Notes under the pieces: model-generated
Told to the model about the DNA's origin: nothing
Seen by the model: the letters and a program-made list of their open reading frames with translations, nothing else
Databases searched by the model: none
From: Magnetococcales bacterium
Lineage (GTDB): Bacteria > Pseudomonadota > Magnetococcia > Magnetococcales > JADFWT01
Assembly (NCBI GenBank): GCA_015233785.1
Contig: JADFWT010000010.1
Location: 1-46,331 of the forward strand
Length of the DNA stretch: 46,331 nucleotides
Reading direction: 5' to 3'
Translations under genes and position numbers: made by a program
Part shown: positions 36,130 to 44,612 of the stretch, piece by piece
Layout: every line of letters begins with the position of its first letter
How positions within the stretch are numbered: position 1 is the first letter of the stretch

Positions 36130-37215
36130 TTAGCGGTGCAGTGTGACGGTCACCGTGGTACCGCTCTGTTCGGAGGTGGCCATTTGGATATCGCCTCCCA
36201 GGGTTTCGGCAATCAGTTTGGCCGAATAGGTGCCAAGACCGGTGCCGGACTGCTTGCCCGATGAGGCGTATTTTTTGAAGAAGCAGTCTCGCACTTTTTT
36301 GGGGACGACGCCCTGATTATGGATTCTGATGGTTTTGGCACGCCCTTCATCCAGCAGGATGGTCAACGACTCCCCGTCTGGACTGGCCTCCACGGCATTT
36401 TTGATCAAATTGGCCAACATGGAGTAGCAGAGCAGTTTTTCCCCCTGAATGATGAATTGGGCCTTTGGTTCCAGAAGTCGTCCATTGATCAATAGGTTTA
36501 CCGAAGTTTGTTGTACTTCCTGCAGAATCCGCTGGATCACTTGCAGCAGATCAACCGGCTTCGGATGTAATTGGTAGATGCCCTGTTCCATCTTCAACAT
36601 ATCCAGGGAGCGGTTGATCATCTCCAGTATGTTGTAACCGGCCCGCTCCTGGAGCTTCACCAGCTCTTTCAGCTCCGGCTTAACATCCTCATCTTCCAAC
36701 AGCAACTGAGTGACGCCGAGGATGCCGTTCAGTGGGGCCTTGAGATCATGCTTGGTGATGCTCTCTACCGACTCGCGCAGTGTGAGCATATGCTGCAACT
36801 CTGCGTTGCGCTCCAGGAGCTCTTGCCGGGCCTTCTTCAAGCCCAGATGGGTCTGAATGCGGGCTAAAATAATCGAGGGGCGCAGCGGCTTGGCGATATA
36901 GTCCACGGCCCCGAGTGCCAGCCCTTTCTGCTCATCCTCCTCTTCGGTCAAGGAGGTGATAAATATGATCGGAATGTTATGAGTACGCGGATCGGACATC
37001 AGCCGTTGGCACACCTGATAGCCGTTCATGCCGGGCATCTGAATATCCAGCAGCACCATATCGGGTTGAGGATTGGCAATGGCCCGCTGCAATGCCTGTT
37101 CTCCGCTCAGAGCAACCTTGATTTGGTAGGCGTCTTTGAGAATTTCATTCAACACGTTGATGTTGAGCCGCTCATCATCAACGATCATGATGCGGGCCTT
37201 ATTATCATCGGCCAT
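36130..37215 (-). CDS. Receiver-histidine kinase protein
   Basis: The 361-residue soluble protein has a receiver (acceptor in LLDIQMPGMNGY, Lys in IAKPL), a short coiled coil, HisKA with KHDLKAPLNGILG (phospho-His), and HATPase_c with NLIKNAVEASPDG and GTGLGTYSAKLI. The ATG at 37215 has GGAG 6 bases upstream and is preferred to 37296. A receiver placed before the kinase makes the kinase activity subject to an upstream kinase. It starts the minus-strand glycan run and lies next to degraded signalling genes. The first receiver resembles that of the protein at 7529-9043. Its link to glycan genes is by position only. Confidence 0.92.
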   Translation of the reverse strand: MADDNKARIMIVDDERLNINVLNEILKDAYQIKVALSGEQALQRAIANPQPDMVLLDIQMPGMNGYQVCQRLMSDPRTHNIPIIFITSLTEEEDEQKGLALGAVDYIAKPLRPSIILARIQTHLGLKKARQELLERNAELQHMLTLRESVESITKHDLKAPLNGILGVTQLLLEDEDVKPELKELVKLQERAGYNILEMINRSLDMLKMEQGIYQLHPKPVDLLQVIQRILQEVQQTSVNLLINGRLLEPKAQFIIQGEKLLCYSMLANLIKNAVEASPDGESLTILLDEGRAKTIRIHNQGVVPKKVRDCFFKKYASSGKQSGTGLGTYSAKLIAETLGGDIQMATSEQSGTTVTVTLHR

Positions 37216-37375
37216 GGTTATCTCCCAAAGGTTTCGCAGCGCCCCTCTGTGGCCCCTTCTGGCGAGAAGGTAGCCCATGGCATTGAGTCGCGGCATCGGT
37301 TCGGGTTGTATCTGAGGCGGTAGACATCATGACATGGACCCAATGCGTCTGGATAGGCGCTCTTTATGCATCGTA

Positions 37376-37627
37376 CTATTTGGCCGCCATGACCCGGTTT
37401 CGTCCTGCCTCTTTGGCGGTGTAGAGGGCAGCATCGGTTCGGGATACCAGTGTTGCCGCCGCCGCACCATCTTTAAGCAGTGCCACCCCCAGTGATATGG
37501 TGATGGTGGGGAGTGTCCGCCCCTCATTACTGGTGATCTTCATGGTCGTTGCTGCTTGCCGCAGCCGTTCAGCCACCGCCCGGCAATTCTCCAGGTCGGT
37601 CTGGGGTAGAATCACCACAAACTCTTC
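37376..37627 (-). pseudogene. C-terminal fragment of a GGDEF diguanylate cyclase gene
   Basis: Only the second half of a GGDEF domain remains: it begins at EEF of the GGEEF motif, then reads VVILPQTDLENCRAVAERL, TISLGVALL and DAALYTAKEAGRNRV before a normal stop. The two glycines are replaced by unrelated codons (A-P-C before EEF), and no receiver or start is present. The break falls exactly where the upstream cyclic-nucleotide-binding fragment stops (37626), so a deletion has fused two genes out of frame. Confidence 0.8.
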
Positions 37628-37970
37628 ACAAGGAGCGGCTTGGCTCGGTAGTCACCACCCAGGCTGAGGCTTTGTCGGAGTCGAGCATGGACATTTCGCC
37701 AACGCATTCACCGGGCCCAATTTGGCCGATCTGGTTGAAGTTGACGCTGGCCAGACTGATGCGGACGGAGCCGGAGAGCAAGATAAATATTTGGTCGTTG
37801 CTACGCTCCGGGTCATGAAAGAGGTTGATTTTCGACATCTCGGTGACGGTGGTCAAGCCATAGTCGAGATAAGAATGGAAGGTGCTGCCAGTGCCCGGTT
37901 GACTCAGGACCGTGACGCTACCGCCCATTAATCCAAGCAGGCGCTGGCAGATGGCCAGACCGAGGCCGAT
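37626..37970 (-). pseudogene. Fragment with histidine-kinase ATPase end and cyclic-nucleotide-binding domain
   Basis: After a stop codon at 37971-37973 the frame reads [30 protein letters not shown] (the ATPase G2 box and end of HATPase_c), then MSKINLF and [25 protein letters not shown] and WVVTTEPS, which is the second half of a Crp-type cyclic-nucleotide-binding domain. The middle of that domain and the kinase-to-domain link are missing, so at least two internal deletions occurred. It ends at a premature stop in the GGDEF junction. Confidence 0.75.
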
Positions 37971-38137
37971 TCACGCGGTTTTCCAAATGGTTTGGTAGAG
38001 GCTCCGTCTGACGTTTTGGGAATCAAAACGGTGATAGGAACCGACATGGTCCAGGAGATGATGCTTTCAAGCCATGCATGATGATCTCTCAGCGCGCCTT
38101 TCATGAGGCCGCGGTCCCCCCTTTGGGTGATCTCCAT
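37928..38137 (-). pseudogene. Probable further piece of the decayed kinase gene
   Basis: In another frame the sequence reads ISWTMSVPITVLIPKTSDG and [11 protein letters not shown], which continues out of frame into the IGLGLAIC ATPase box of the adjacent fragment. This is consistent with a frameshift just before the G2 box. The first 30 residues are not recognisable. It opens with an ATG, but a short real protein is unlikely. The 140 bases beyond it (38138-38276) show nothing recognisable. Confidence 0.45.
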
Positions 38138-38276
38138 TCATGTTGTGTTTTTAGGATTAATCTTTATAATTCATAGGGTTGATTTATATGCGCCAAGGTG
38201 AACAGCGGGGTAGGCTGGTTCCAATTGGCACACCCCCGATCAGGCACTGTGCTCGTGGGATTGAAATTAATAAAAA

Positions 38277-38517
38277 TCAAGAGTCTATTAGCCCTTTTAA
38301 GCGCCGATTGAGTCGTCAATTGAGTGCGGTGCGGGAGAGACCAAGCAGAGAGGCTGCGATGCCCTGATTATTATCCGCCTGACGCATCGCCTCTTTGATG
38401 AGAAAGCTCTCAGCCTCTTCAAGAGTCGGCAGCCGTCCATCCATACGAATAATCTGGCCATTATTGTCCCCTTCCACAAGGATAGATCTTGTTACCCCTT
38501 GAGAGGTAGGGCGGCGC
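38277..38517 (-). pseudogene. Fragment of an NtrC-type regulator, Fis-like HTH end
   Basis: The frame reads LPTLEEAESFLIKEAMRQADNNQ, in which the start of the Fis-type helix-turn-helix of sigma-54 regulators is clear, then GIAASLLGLSRTALN. The recognition helix is broken by a TGA at 38316-38318 and followed by RLNRRLKGL to the true stop at 38277-38279. Upstream the frame hits a TAG near 38520, and the AAA+ domain is absent. A tiny stand-alone HTH protein starting at a GTG is possible but would lack part of the recognition helix. About 225 bases upstream of it (38518-38742) show only a TATACT-like element. Confidence 0.7.
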
Positions 38518-38742
38518 TCCTAAAACCCTCCAGCAGATGGTTGTTTTTGTGTCAGTATACCTCTATTAAACGGCATGTGAAAGATGTGGGATGGGGGGTA
38601 TTGGCGGGGCGGGGGGATCATTCCAATGGGGTGTTGTTAATGGCATAATGCGCCCACTCAGGGACTTCCAAAGGATCTATCCCGGTGTGATCATGGGGGC
38701 ATAACGGCCTTTGCGGATCTATGTTTACCAAGGGTATATGGA

Positions 38743-40347
38743 ATGTTTAAGCAGCTTCTGATGGGGGTGAACGCTCGTAACCGCACCTCTGTAACGCCGC
38801 TTCAGTTGACGCTGTTTGCGCTGCTGTTTGCACTCTCTACGGGAGGAAGTTGCTACTATGTCAGCAATCAAAATGCCTACTTTATCCATGGTCTGAAGCT
38901 GGCCGGAGATAATTTTCTGGCAGGCGACTGGCTGGCCTCGCTCCCATCTCCCTTACCCGTGTTTGACCAGATATTACGGCTGCTCTACATCACCATGGGT
39001 GAAAAAGGGTTTCTGGTTGGTTACGTATTCAGCATGGGGGTGTTGGGTTTTGGTCTGATGGCTATCAGCCTCAGAACCTTTCCATTGCACCGTTCTGTGG
39101 TTCAGTTGGGCCTGTTTTTGGTAGGTTTGCAGTTTATCTTCTCGGCGCTTTTTTCAAAGTTGCTCATCATGGCCACGGTCACGTCCAAGGGGCAGTTGCT
39201 CTTCACCTCTGGCATGGCATGGCAGCGGCTAACCACCACCGGCTTTGAGCCGGCCTCGTTTGGAGTTGGATTGGTGGTGGCGCTCTATCTGTTTATCTCC
39301 CATCGGGTCTATGCAGCGGTGTTTGTCACGCTGCTGACCTGCACCCTGCACACGGGACTTCTGTTGACATCCTCACTCACCGTGGCGGCTTTCTTATGGA
39401 TTCTCTGGCGAGAGAAGGGGTGGTCCTGGCGTAGACTAATTGGTTTGATGCTCTTTGCAGCATTATTTATCGCCCCGGTAGTGATCTATGTCGTGATCAA
39501 TTTTGGTGGAGAGTCTGCCGAGATCACACAGCGTGCCCGTGCCTTTTTGGCCTTTAAATATATTCCATACCATGTAGATGCTCGTTACTGGGTTAGTTGG
39601 GAGACCGCTTGGTATCTATTTTTGATGACAACGGCGACCTACCTGGTGGGACGGGGTACGTTACGCTCATTTTTCTTGATGCTTCTGCTGTTGGGGGGCG
39701 GACTCAGCGTGGTGCAGTATATTACCCGTGATCCTCTGTTGGGGCTCATGTTTCCATGGCGTGCCTCATCGTATCTGGTACCGCTCTCGTCGGCTTTGAT
39801 CCTGGCCTGGATCGTGGATCGTCTTCCTCAAATGGCGCCAGGGCTCTTCAAGAAGAGCCGGCGGAGAGCGATGCTCGGTGTTTTGCTTGTTTTTTCTATG
39901 TTGCTGGTTGGTTCCGGATTGTATCGCATGCAGTCGGCTGTGCAGCAAGGAGAGCAGGGGCCTGATGTGGATCTTATGCGTCACATTCGACAGCATCGCA
40001 CCGCCTTGGATCACTATCTGGTTCCCCAAACGCAACCGATGGATCGTCTGCGGCTCTATGCCGGGGTTCCGGTTTATGTCAACGCCAAGTCTCACCCGTT
40101 TGGCAATCAGGCGGTTCTTACATGGTGGGATCGTGGAGAGCGCGTGAAGGCTTTTTACGGTCAGTTGCCAGCAGGGGGTTGTTTTTCGCCCGAAGAGGTG
40201 CAAGAGGCGTTTGGTGTCACGCATGTTGTAGTGGAGACAGAGAAGCGGCTTCAGTGTCCCAAAAGGTGCGAGAGCTACCGCAATACCGATTATGTGTTAT
40301 ATGCATTGGCCCAGTGTGTGGGAAGTGGAGAGCCGGTGAACCGGTGA
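38743..40347 (+). CDS. Multi-pass membrane protein, GT-C-like, unknown
   Basis: This 534-residue protein has about ten to eleven hydrophobic segments. An N-terminal signal-anchor region is followed by a loop with NQNAYFIHGLKLAGDNFLAGDWLASLP. Helices alternate with short loops to about residue 405, and a C-terminal soluble domain of about 120 residues contains several cysteines (near residues 482, 506, 510 and 525). The shape, with large first loop, many helices and periplasmic tail, resembles GT-C glycosyltransferases and O-antigen-type membrane proteins, but I see no decisive catalytic motif. AAGGGT precedes the ATG. It stands alone on the + strand between two relic regions. Function unknown. 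Confidence 0.78.
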   Translation: MFKQLLMGVNARNRTSVTPLQLTLFALLFALSTGGSCYYVSNQNAYFIHGLKLAGDNFLAGDWLASLPSPLPVFDQILRLLYITMGEKGFLVGYVFSMGVLGFGLMAISLRTFPLHRSVVQLGLFLVGLQFIFSALFSKLLIMATVTSKGQLLFTSGMAWQRLTTTGFEPASFGVGLVVALYLFISHRVYAAVFVTLLTCTLHTGLLLTSSLTVAAFLWILWREKGWSWRRLIGLMLFAALFIAPVVIYVVINFGGESAEITQRARAFLAFKYIPYHVDARYWVSWETAWYLFLMTTATYLVGRGTLRSFFLMLLLLGGGLSVVQYITRDPLLGLMFPWRASSYLVPLSSALILAWIVDRLPQMAPGLFKKSRRRAMLGVLLVFSMLLVGSGLYRMQSAVQQGEQGPDVDLMRHIRQHRTALDHYLVPQTQPMDRLRLYAGVPVYVNAKSHPFGNQAVLTWWDRGERVKAFYGQLPAGGCFSPEEVQEAFGVTHVVVETEKRLQCPKRCESYRNTDYVLYALAQCVGSGEPVNR

Positions 40348-40359
40348 GCCGGAACCTGC

Positions 40360-40733
40360 ATGAGGGCATCGACCTTTGGGTTGCTGTAGCCTTGGGTATT
40401 GGACCACATCACCCCTGCGCGAAGGGTGTTGAGGAGAGATGGGGCCGATGCCTGCATGACCACTACGACTGACACGCAGGTGCGGCATCTTTGAAAAGGC
40501 GATGGTTATTTCAACATCGGACTGCATGCCATCCAGATGTAGGACACCTGAATCGAAGGCTGGTTGAATGGTGGGCTGGCGTCTCTACCCGATCCACCGC
40601 CTTGAGCATGGTGGAGAAGGCCACATCTTCCGAGGTGACAGGTTGGCCGTCATGAAACAGGGCGTTTCTGCGAAGGTTAAATGTGACGCTCAGGCTATCT
40701 GGGGAGCTGCTCCAACTTTCCGCTTATTGGCCT
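40360..40733 (-). pseudogene. Relic of a peptide/nickel-type ABC substrate-binding protein gene
   Basis: Minus-strand pieces in different frames match the SBP family 5 pattern. One piece reads AESWSSSPDSLSVTFNLRRN and continues with LFHDGQPVTSEDVAFSTML, which is the typical N-terminal lobe. Another reads WSNTQGYSNPKVDALM from the C-terminal lobe. The frame carries a TAA directly before AESW (40734-40736), and the two pieces are separated by about 130 bases of unmatched sequence instead of some 250 residues. The gene has therefore lost both ends and the middle. No partner permease or ATPase is present. Confidence 0.75.
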
Positions 40734-40861
40734 CTCAGAGGTGATTCTGATGATTAAGTGAAAGGGCTATTATCCGTCTATTGTAACGAAGAAATGCCAT
40801 ATACCAAATCAACCTGGATGGCAAAAAAGGTCATTTTTGGCGGACGGCATCAGAGATGGAA

Positions 40862-41599
40862 TCAGAGGGAGAGGCGCTTGAAAATCGGCTCCGGAATGTG
40901 GCGGATGATCAGCATGATCCAGCGCCAGAACCACGGTGTGTAACAGACCGATTTTTTATGTCGTATGGCTTGGTAGATATCCTTGGCGACGCTTTCCGGC
41001 TGTGCCCAGATCATGCTTTTTTCATAGTGGACGGTCATGGGGGTATCCACAAAGCCCGGCTTAATATTGACCACAGCTACCCCGCTTTTATGAAGCCGAT
41101 TGCGCAGTCCATCCATAAAGGTGCTGACCAGCGCCTTGGCCGAACCGTAGACATAGTTGCTTTGACGGCCCCGATCCCCGGCCACCGAGGAGATGACGGC
41201 AATGGTTCCGGTCTGTTGCGCCTCAAAGCGATTGGCAGCCAAGGTAAGAAGGGATAGAACGCTCAGAGCATTGGTCTCCAGAGAGGCCAGGGTCTCTTCA
41301 TAGCTCTGCTGGCAGGCGGTCTGCTCAGACAGCACGCCATGGGCCACCAGGATATGATCAAGCCCCCCCATTGTGTCTGCTGCCTGATCAAAGAGTTGGG
41401 CGTGCTTCTCCACCTGATTGGCATCCATCACCAAAGAGGCCACCCGTCCGGCACCGCGATGTTTCAGATCGGTCTCCAGGGCGCTGAGTCGTTCGGCATT
41501 GCGTGCCACCATAAAAAAATCATCACCATCCTGAGCAAAGTGCCGCATGGTGGCTTGAGCAATGGCGGAAGTGGCTCCAATGATAAGATGTTTTCTCAT
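40862..41599 (-). CDS. DprE2-like short-chain dehydrogenase
   Basis: This classical SDR enzyme (245 residues) begins HLIIGATSAIAQA, the NAD(P)-binding Rossmann motif. It has VAHGVLS, ISSVAGDRGR with the catalytic Ser, and YGSAKALVS with the catalytic YxxxK. The sequence resembles DprE2, which reduces the 2'-keto intermediate to decaprenylphosphoryl-arabinose in mycobacteria, and its partner DprE1-like gene overlaps it by 4 bp. The C terminus ends in a hydrophobic stretch (FWRWIMLIIRHIP), suiting membrane association. Homology to DprE2 is by pattern and context; the actual epimerisation substrate is not proven. Confidence 0.83.
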   Translation of the reverse strand: MRKHLIIGATSAIAQATMRHFAQDGDDFFMVARNAERLSALETDLKHRGAGRVASLVMDANQVEKHAQLFDQAADTMGGLDHILVAHGVLSEQTACQQSYEETLASLETNALSVLSLLTLAANRFEAQQTGTIAVISSVAGDRGRQSNYVYGSAKALVSTFMDGLRNRLHKSGVAVVNIKPGFVDTPMTVHYEKSMIWAQPESVAKDIYQAIRHKKSVCYTPWFWRWIMLIIRHIPEPIFKRLSL

Positions 41600-42924
41600 G
41601 TTTTCTCTCCAGATACCCGTCTCCAGAGCTGGGAGGAGAAGCGGGGATCGATATATCTCTTGAAGCGTTCCATTTCAGGATAGAAGGTGGCAAACGACTC
41701 TGGGGACATGCGGGCATCCTTGGCCGGATAGACGGCCCCTTGGGCTTCACGCACCACGCCATCCAGGCTCTCCAGCAGGGCCAGGGTTTTCTGGCCGTGG
41801 AACGGGAAGTCAATGGCCAGTGTAACGCCCGGTCTTGGAAAGGAGAGCAGGCCGCGGGAGGGTAGGGGGCCGAACTTCTTTAGAACAGCAATGAAAGATC
41901 CGGCTTTGCTCTTGGAGATGCGATCCAGCAGCTCGCCGATGGCCGAACGGGCCTGATCATGGGGCACCACGCATTGATACTGGAGAAAGCCGTTCTTACC
42001 GTACATGCGGTTCCAGTGCAGCAGGCCGTCCAGGGGGTAGAAAAAGGGGATGTAATGGCTGGATGAACACCCCTCCTGTTTGAAGAGTTGCCGATAATAT
42101 AGGGCATTAAAGATCGAAACCGAAAGCCGGTTAACCAGCGAGAAGGGTGGCCGGAACGGAAAGGTGGTGCGGCCGGAGGGCTGGCGGATCGTAGAGATGG
42201 AGAGCGGGCCTGCATGGTTCCCTCTCGTCAGAATGCCTCGGCCAAGTTTAGCGCCTCGGGCTCGGCTATCTACCCAGGCTAGTGTGTAGGCGTAGTCGGC
42301 ATCGGAGGCTTCGGTGATCTGAAAAAAACCCGCCAGATTTTCGAACTGCAACACCTCTTGGTTCATGAGGGGGTTATGGATTGGAACCAGTTGGATCTCT
42401 GCCCATAGGATCAACCCGGTAAGCCCCAACCCGCCAATGGTGGCCTCAAACCAGTCGCTGTTCTCCTTGGATGAGCAGATCAATCGGGAGCCGTCCGAGC
42501 GCAGCAGCTCAAAACGAAGTGTTTGGTTGCCGTAACTGCCGACCCTGTGATGATTTTTGCCATGCACATCGTTGGCGATGGCCCCGCCCACGGTGACAAA
42601 CTGAGTACCCGGCGTTACGGCTGGAAACCATCCCCGAGGAACCGTCAGCGCAAGCACTTCAGAGAGCAATACGCCTGCATCGCAACGCATGGTTCCATTT
42701 TTAGCATCAAAGGCATGGATGCGATCCAGCGGCAGGGTTCCGGCTAATGTTCCACCACCATTCAGACAGACATCCCCCTGGCTGCGACCGTTACCGAATG
42801 GAAGCAGAGTGGCCTCTGGCTGGGCTTCAAGCAGTCTAGTGAGATCTTCCGGCCAGGAGAGTTCCGCCCCTGATTGCGGAGTGTTGGGATAGCTCCCCCA
42901 ACAGTGATAACGGTGATGCAGCAT
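41596..42924 (-). CDS. DprE1-like FAD-dependent oxidoreductase
   Basis: DprE1 oxidises decaprenylphosphoryl-ribose to the 2'-keto form, and DprE2 reduces it to the arabinose epimer. The product (442 residues) has the PP-loop FAD-binding pattern: LPFGNGRSQGD, then TVGGAIANDVHGKNHH, and a further Gly-rich piece TIGGLGLTGLI. The C-terminal half has the substrate-domain layout with YQCVVPHD. The mycobacterial site Cys is not identifiable with confidence. The ATG at 42924 has GGAAG 5 bases upstream, better than the GTG at 42930. It is coupled to the DprE2-like gene and follows the nucleotidyltransferase-GT2 gene by 13 bases. Confidence 0.88.
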   Translation of the reverse strand: MLHHRYHCWGSYPNTPQSGAELSWPEDLTRLLEAQPEATLLPFGNGRSQGDVCLNGGGTLAGTLPLDRIHAFDAKNGTMRCDAGVLLSEVLALTVPRGWFPAVTPGTQFVTVGGAIANDVHGKNHHRVGSYGNQTLRFELLRSDGSRLICSSKENSDWFEATIGGLGLTGLILWAEIQLVPIHNPLMNQEVLQFENLAGFFQITEASDADYAYTLAWVDSRARGAKLGRGILTRGNHAGPLSISTIRQPSGRTTFPFRPPFSLVNRLSVSIFNALYYRQLFKQEGCSSSHYIPFFYPLDGLLHWNRMYGKNGFLQYQCVVPHDQARSAIGELLDRISKSKAGSFIAVLKKFGPLPSRGLLSFPRPGVTLAIDFPFHGQKTLALLESLDGVVREAQGAVYPAKDARMSPESFATFYPEMERFKRYIDPRFSSQLWRRVSGEKT

Positions 42925-42937
42925 GGTCACTTCCGGG

Positions 42938-44407
42938 TCATAGCGGCAGGAAAAAGCGCTTTTTAAAGACCAGAACCATCATGCGCCAAGCGGTCTTGAA
43001 CACACCCCAGAAGCCACGGGAGTGTTTCGACATACCCCCCTGGCGTCTGTAGTAGCTGACCGGCACCTCGATGATTCGGTTATTGTTACGAATAAACTCC
43101 ACCATCAGCTCTGGAGAGAAGTCCGGTCCAAGGCTGATAAAATTGTGCTTGATATCGTCATAGCGGTTTTTCCAGAAAGCGCGATAGGTACACCCCACAT
43201 CGGTAAGGCGCGGTTCCGCCTCCACCCACCAGAGCATTTCGATCACCTTGGCGGCCATCACGTTTCCGAGTCGCAGCCAACCGGCCATGTTGGCGCCTTG
43301 GCTGATCATCTGTCGGGTGGTTCGGGTGCCGATGGCCATGTCGCAATCTTTGAGATACTCCAGAATTTTATGCAGATCGCGGCTACGGAAGGTGGCATCC
43401 GCCTCCACAAAGATGACAATTTGGCCGGTGGCGGCATCGGTGCCGTTTCTCAAGGCATCGCCATAGCCCTGAAAAGGCCCAGTAAGAATGGTAATGGGGC
43501 ATTTGCTGATGGATTTAAACGACTCCACCTTGGCCACGGTATCATCGCTGCTGCCGCCGTCCGCCACCACAATCTCATCCACATGCTGATGAAAATCGTG
43601 CAGAACAAACAGGATGGAAGAGCCCTCATTATGGGTGGGAATCACCAGACTCTTCCGGGTCTCGTCAAAGGCGGCGCGGCGGGCCAGGAATTGGGCAAAA
43701 TACCAATCATCGGTGGTGTTGATATTGACATAGTGGCCGGTTAGTTCATGGCCAACGACGCGTCGATCTTCGGCAAAGTGGGAGATGGCATCGATAAACT
43801 CCCGGTTTCCAGTCTTTGGATTGACCTCAACCTTCTTGAAATAGTCGAAGATTTCTGGATTCAGCACAAAGGTGCCCAGCCCCACCAGATCGTTCTCTAC
43901 GGTCTGAGGCTTCTCTTCCAGGTGGGCGATATGCTGCCCTTTGGGGCCTAGTTGGATGGAAAAGTTGCTGGCGATGCCTTGGGGATCGTGATGGCGGATA
44001 TAGGTGACCACGCCATCAATTTGGGTCATATCCAGTGCGTTTAGCGATTCATGATTACAGTTCAGATAGAAGCCGTCACCGAGCAGCAGAAGAAAGTGGC
44101 CCTGAATTTTGTTCCGGGCCAGCATCAGGGCGTCAATCAGCCCTTTTTCCACGTCAGCCTGGATATACTCCAGACGTACACCGAAAGCCTCACCGGTTCC
44201 AAGCTGTTTTTGGACTTCATCGGCCTGATAACCGACGATAATCAGAATGGAACGAATATGCAGCCGATCCCGGATGATTTCTATATTCTCCAGGAGGACC
44301 GACTTTTCGTTGATAGGCAACAGCACCTTAATCAGGTTGCGATCCTTGTGTTTGGCGCTCACCCGAGAGCCTTGGCCGCCGGCGAGGATCACAGCACTCT
44401 GGATCAT
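42938..44407 (-). CDS. Fused sugar-nucleotidyltransferase and GT2 glycosyltransferase
   Basis: The N-terminal half (about 1-255 of 489) is an NTP-transferase: VILAGGQGSRV is the nucleotide-binding signature, with LIKVLLPI, LLLLGDGFYL for the metal Asp, and HLEEKP. The C-terminal half (about 258-489) is a GT2/DPM1-like transferase with SLVIPTHNEG, VVADGGSSDDT, and EADATFR, plus two basic hydrophobic ends (MMVLVFKKRFFLPL) for membrane contact. The fusion would make an NDP-sugar and transfer it to polyprenyl phosphate in one chain. The ATG at 44407 has AGGAG 8 bases upstream; a longer reading from 44623 is rejected. It heads the DprE-like operon. Confidence 0.88.
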   Translation of the reverse strand: MIQSAVILAGGQGSRVSAKHKDRNLIKVLLPINEKSVLLENIEIIRDRLHIRSILIIVGYQADEVQKQLGTGEAFGVRLEYIQADVEKGLIDALMLARNKIQGHFLLLLGDGFYLNCNHESLNALDMTQIDGVVTYIRHHDPQGIASNFSIQLGPKGQHIAHLEEKPQTVENDLVGLGTFVLNPEIFDYFKKVEVNPKTGNREFIDAISHFAEDRRVVGHELTGHYVNINTTDDWYFAQFLARRAAFDETRKSLVIPTHNEGSSILFVLHDFHQHVDEIVVADGGSSDDTVAKVESFKSISKCPITILTGPFQGYGDALRNGTDAATGQIVIFVEADATFRSRDLHKILEYLKDCDMAIGTRTTRQMISQGANMAGWLRLGNVMAAKVIEMLWWVEAEPRLTDVGCTYRAFWKNRYDDIKHNFISLGPDFSPELMVEFIRNNNRIIEVPVSYYRRQGGMSKHSRGFWGVFKTAWRMMVLVFKKRFFLPL

Positions 44408-44531
44408 GTTGGTGCTCCTATCCTGATGGTTGGTCGTTACATCCATCGAACTTACCCGATTATGCCCTGGAAAGATAGCGCCCATTTGCCGGGCGTTATG
44501 GGCTGAAACGGGCCATTGAGCGTCTTGGCAT

Positions 44532-44566
44532 AAAAAAAGGGAGCCAGTAGTACAGACCGGCTCCCT
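44532..44566 (-). terminator. Rho-independent terminator of the RTX protein gene
   Basis: AGGGAGCC (44538-44545) pairs with GGCTCCCT (44559-44566) around a 13-base loop. On the minus strand the stem is followed at once by a run of seven T (44532-44538, part of the stem edge). It lies about 47 bases beyond the stop of the RTX gene and upstream of the nucleotidyltransferase-GT2 gene, separating the two units. Confidence 0.88.
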
Positions 44567-44612
44567 GTTGCAAAAATGATGGATGACTAAGAGGCAAGCG
44601 ACACTCTGAAGC

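Noticed and set aside
43022-43744. Open frame on the + strand opposite the nucleotidyltransferase-GT2 gene
   Set aside because: Antisense shadow; low-complexity His/Gly composition and no start signal.
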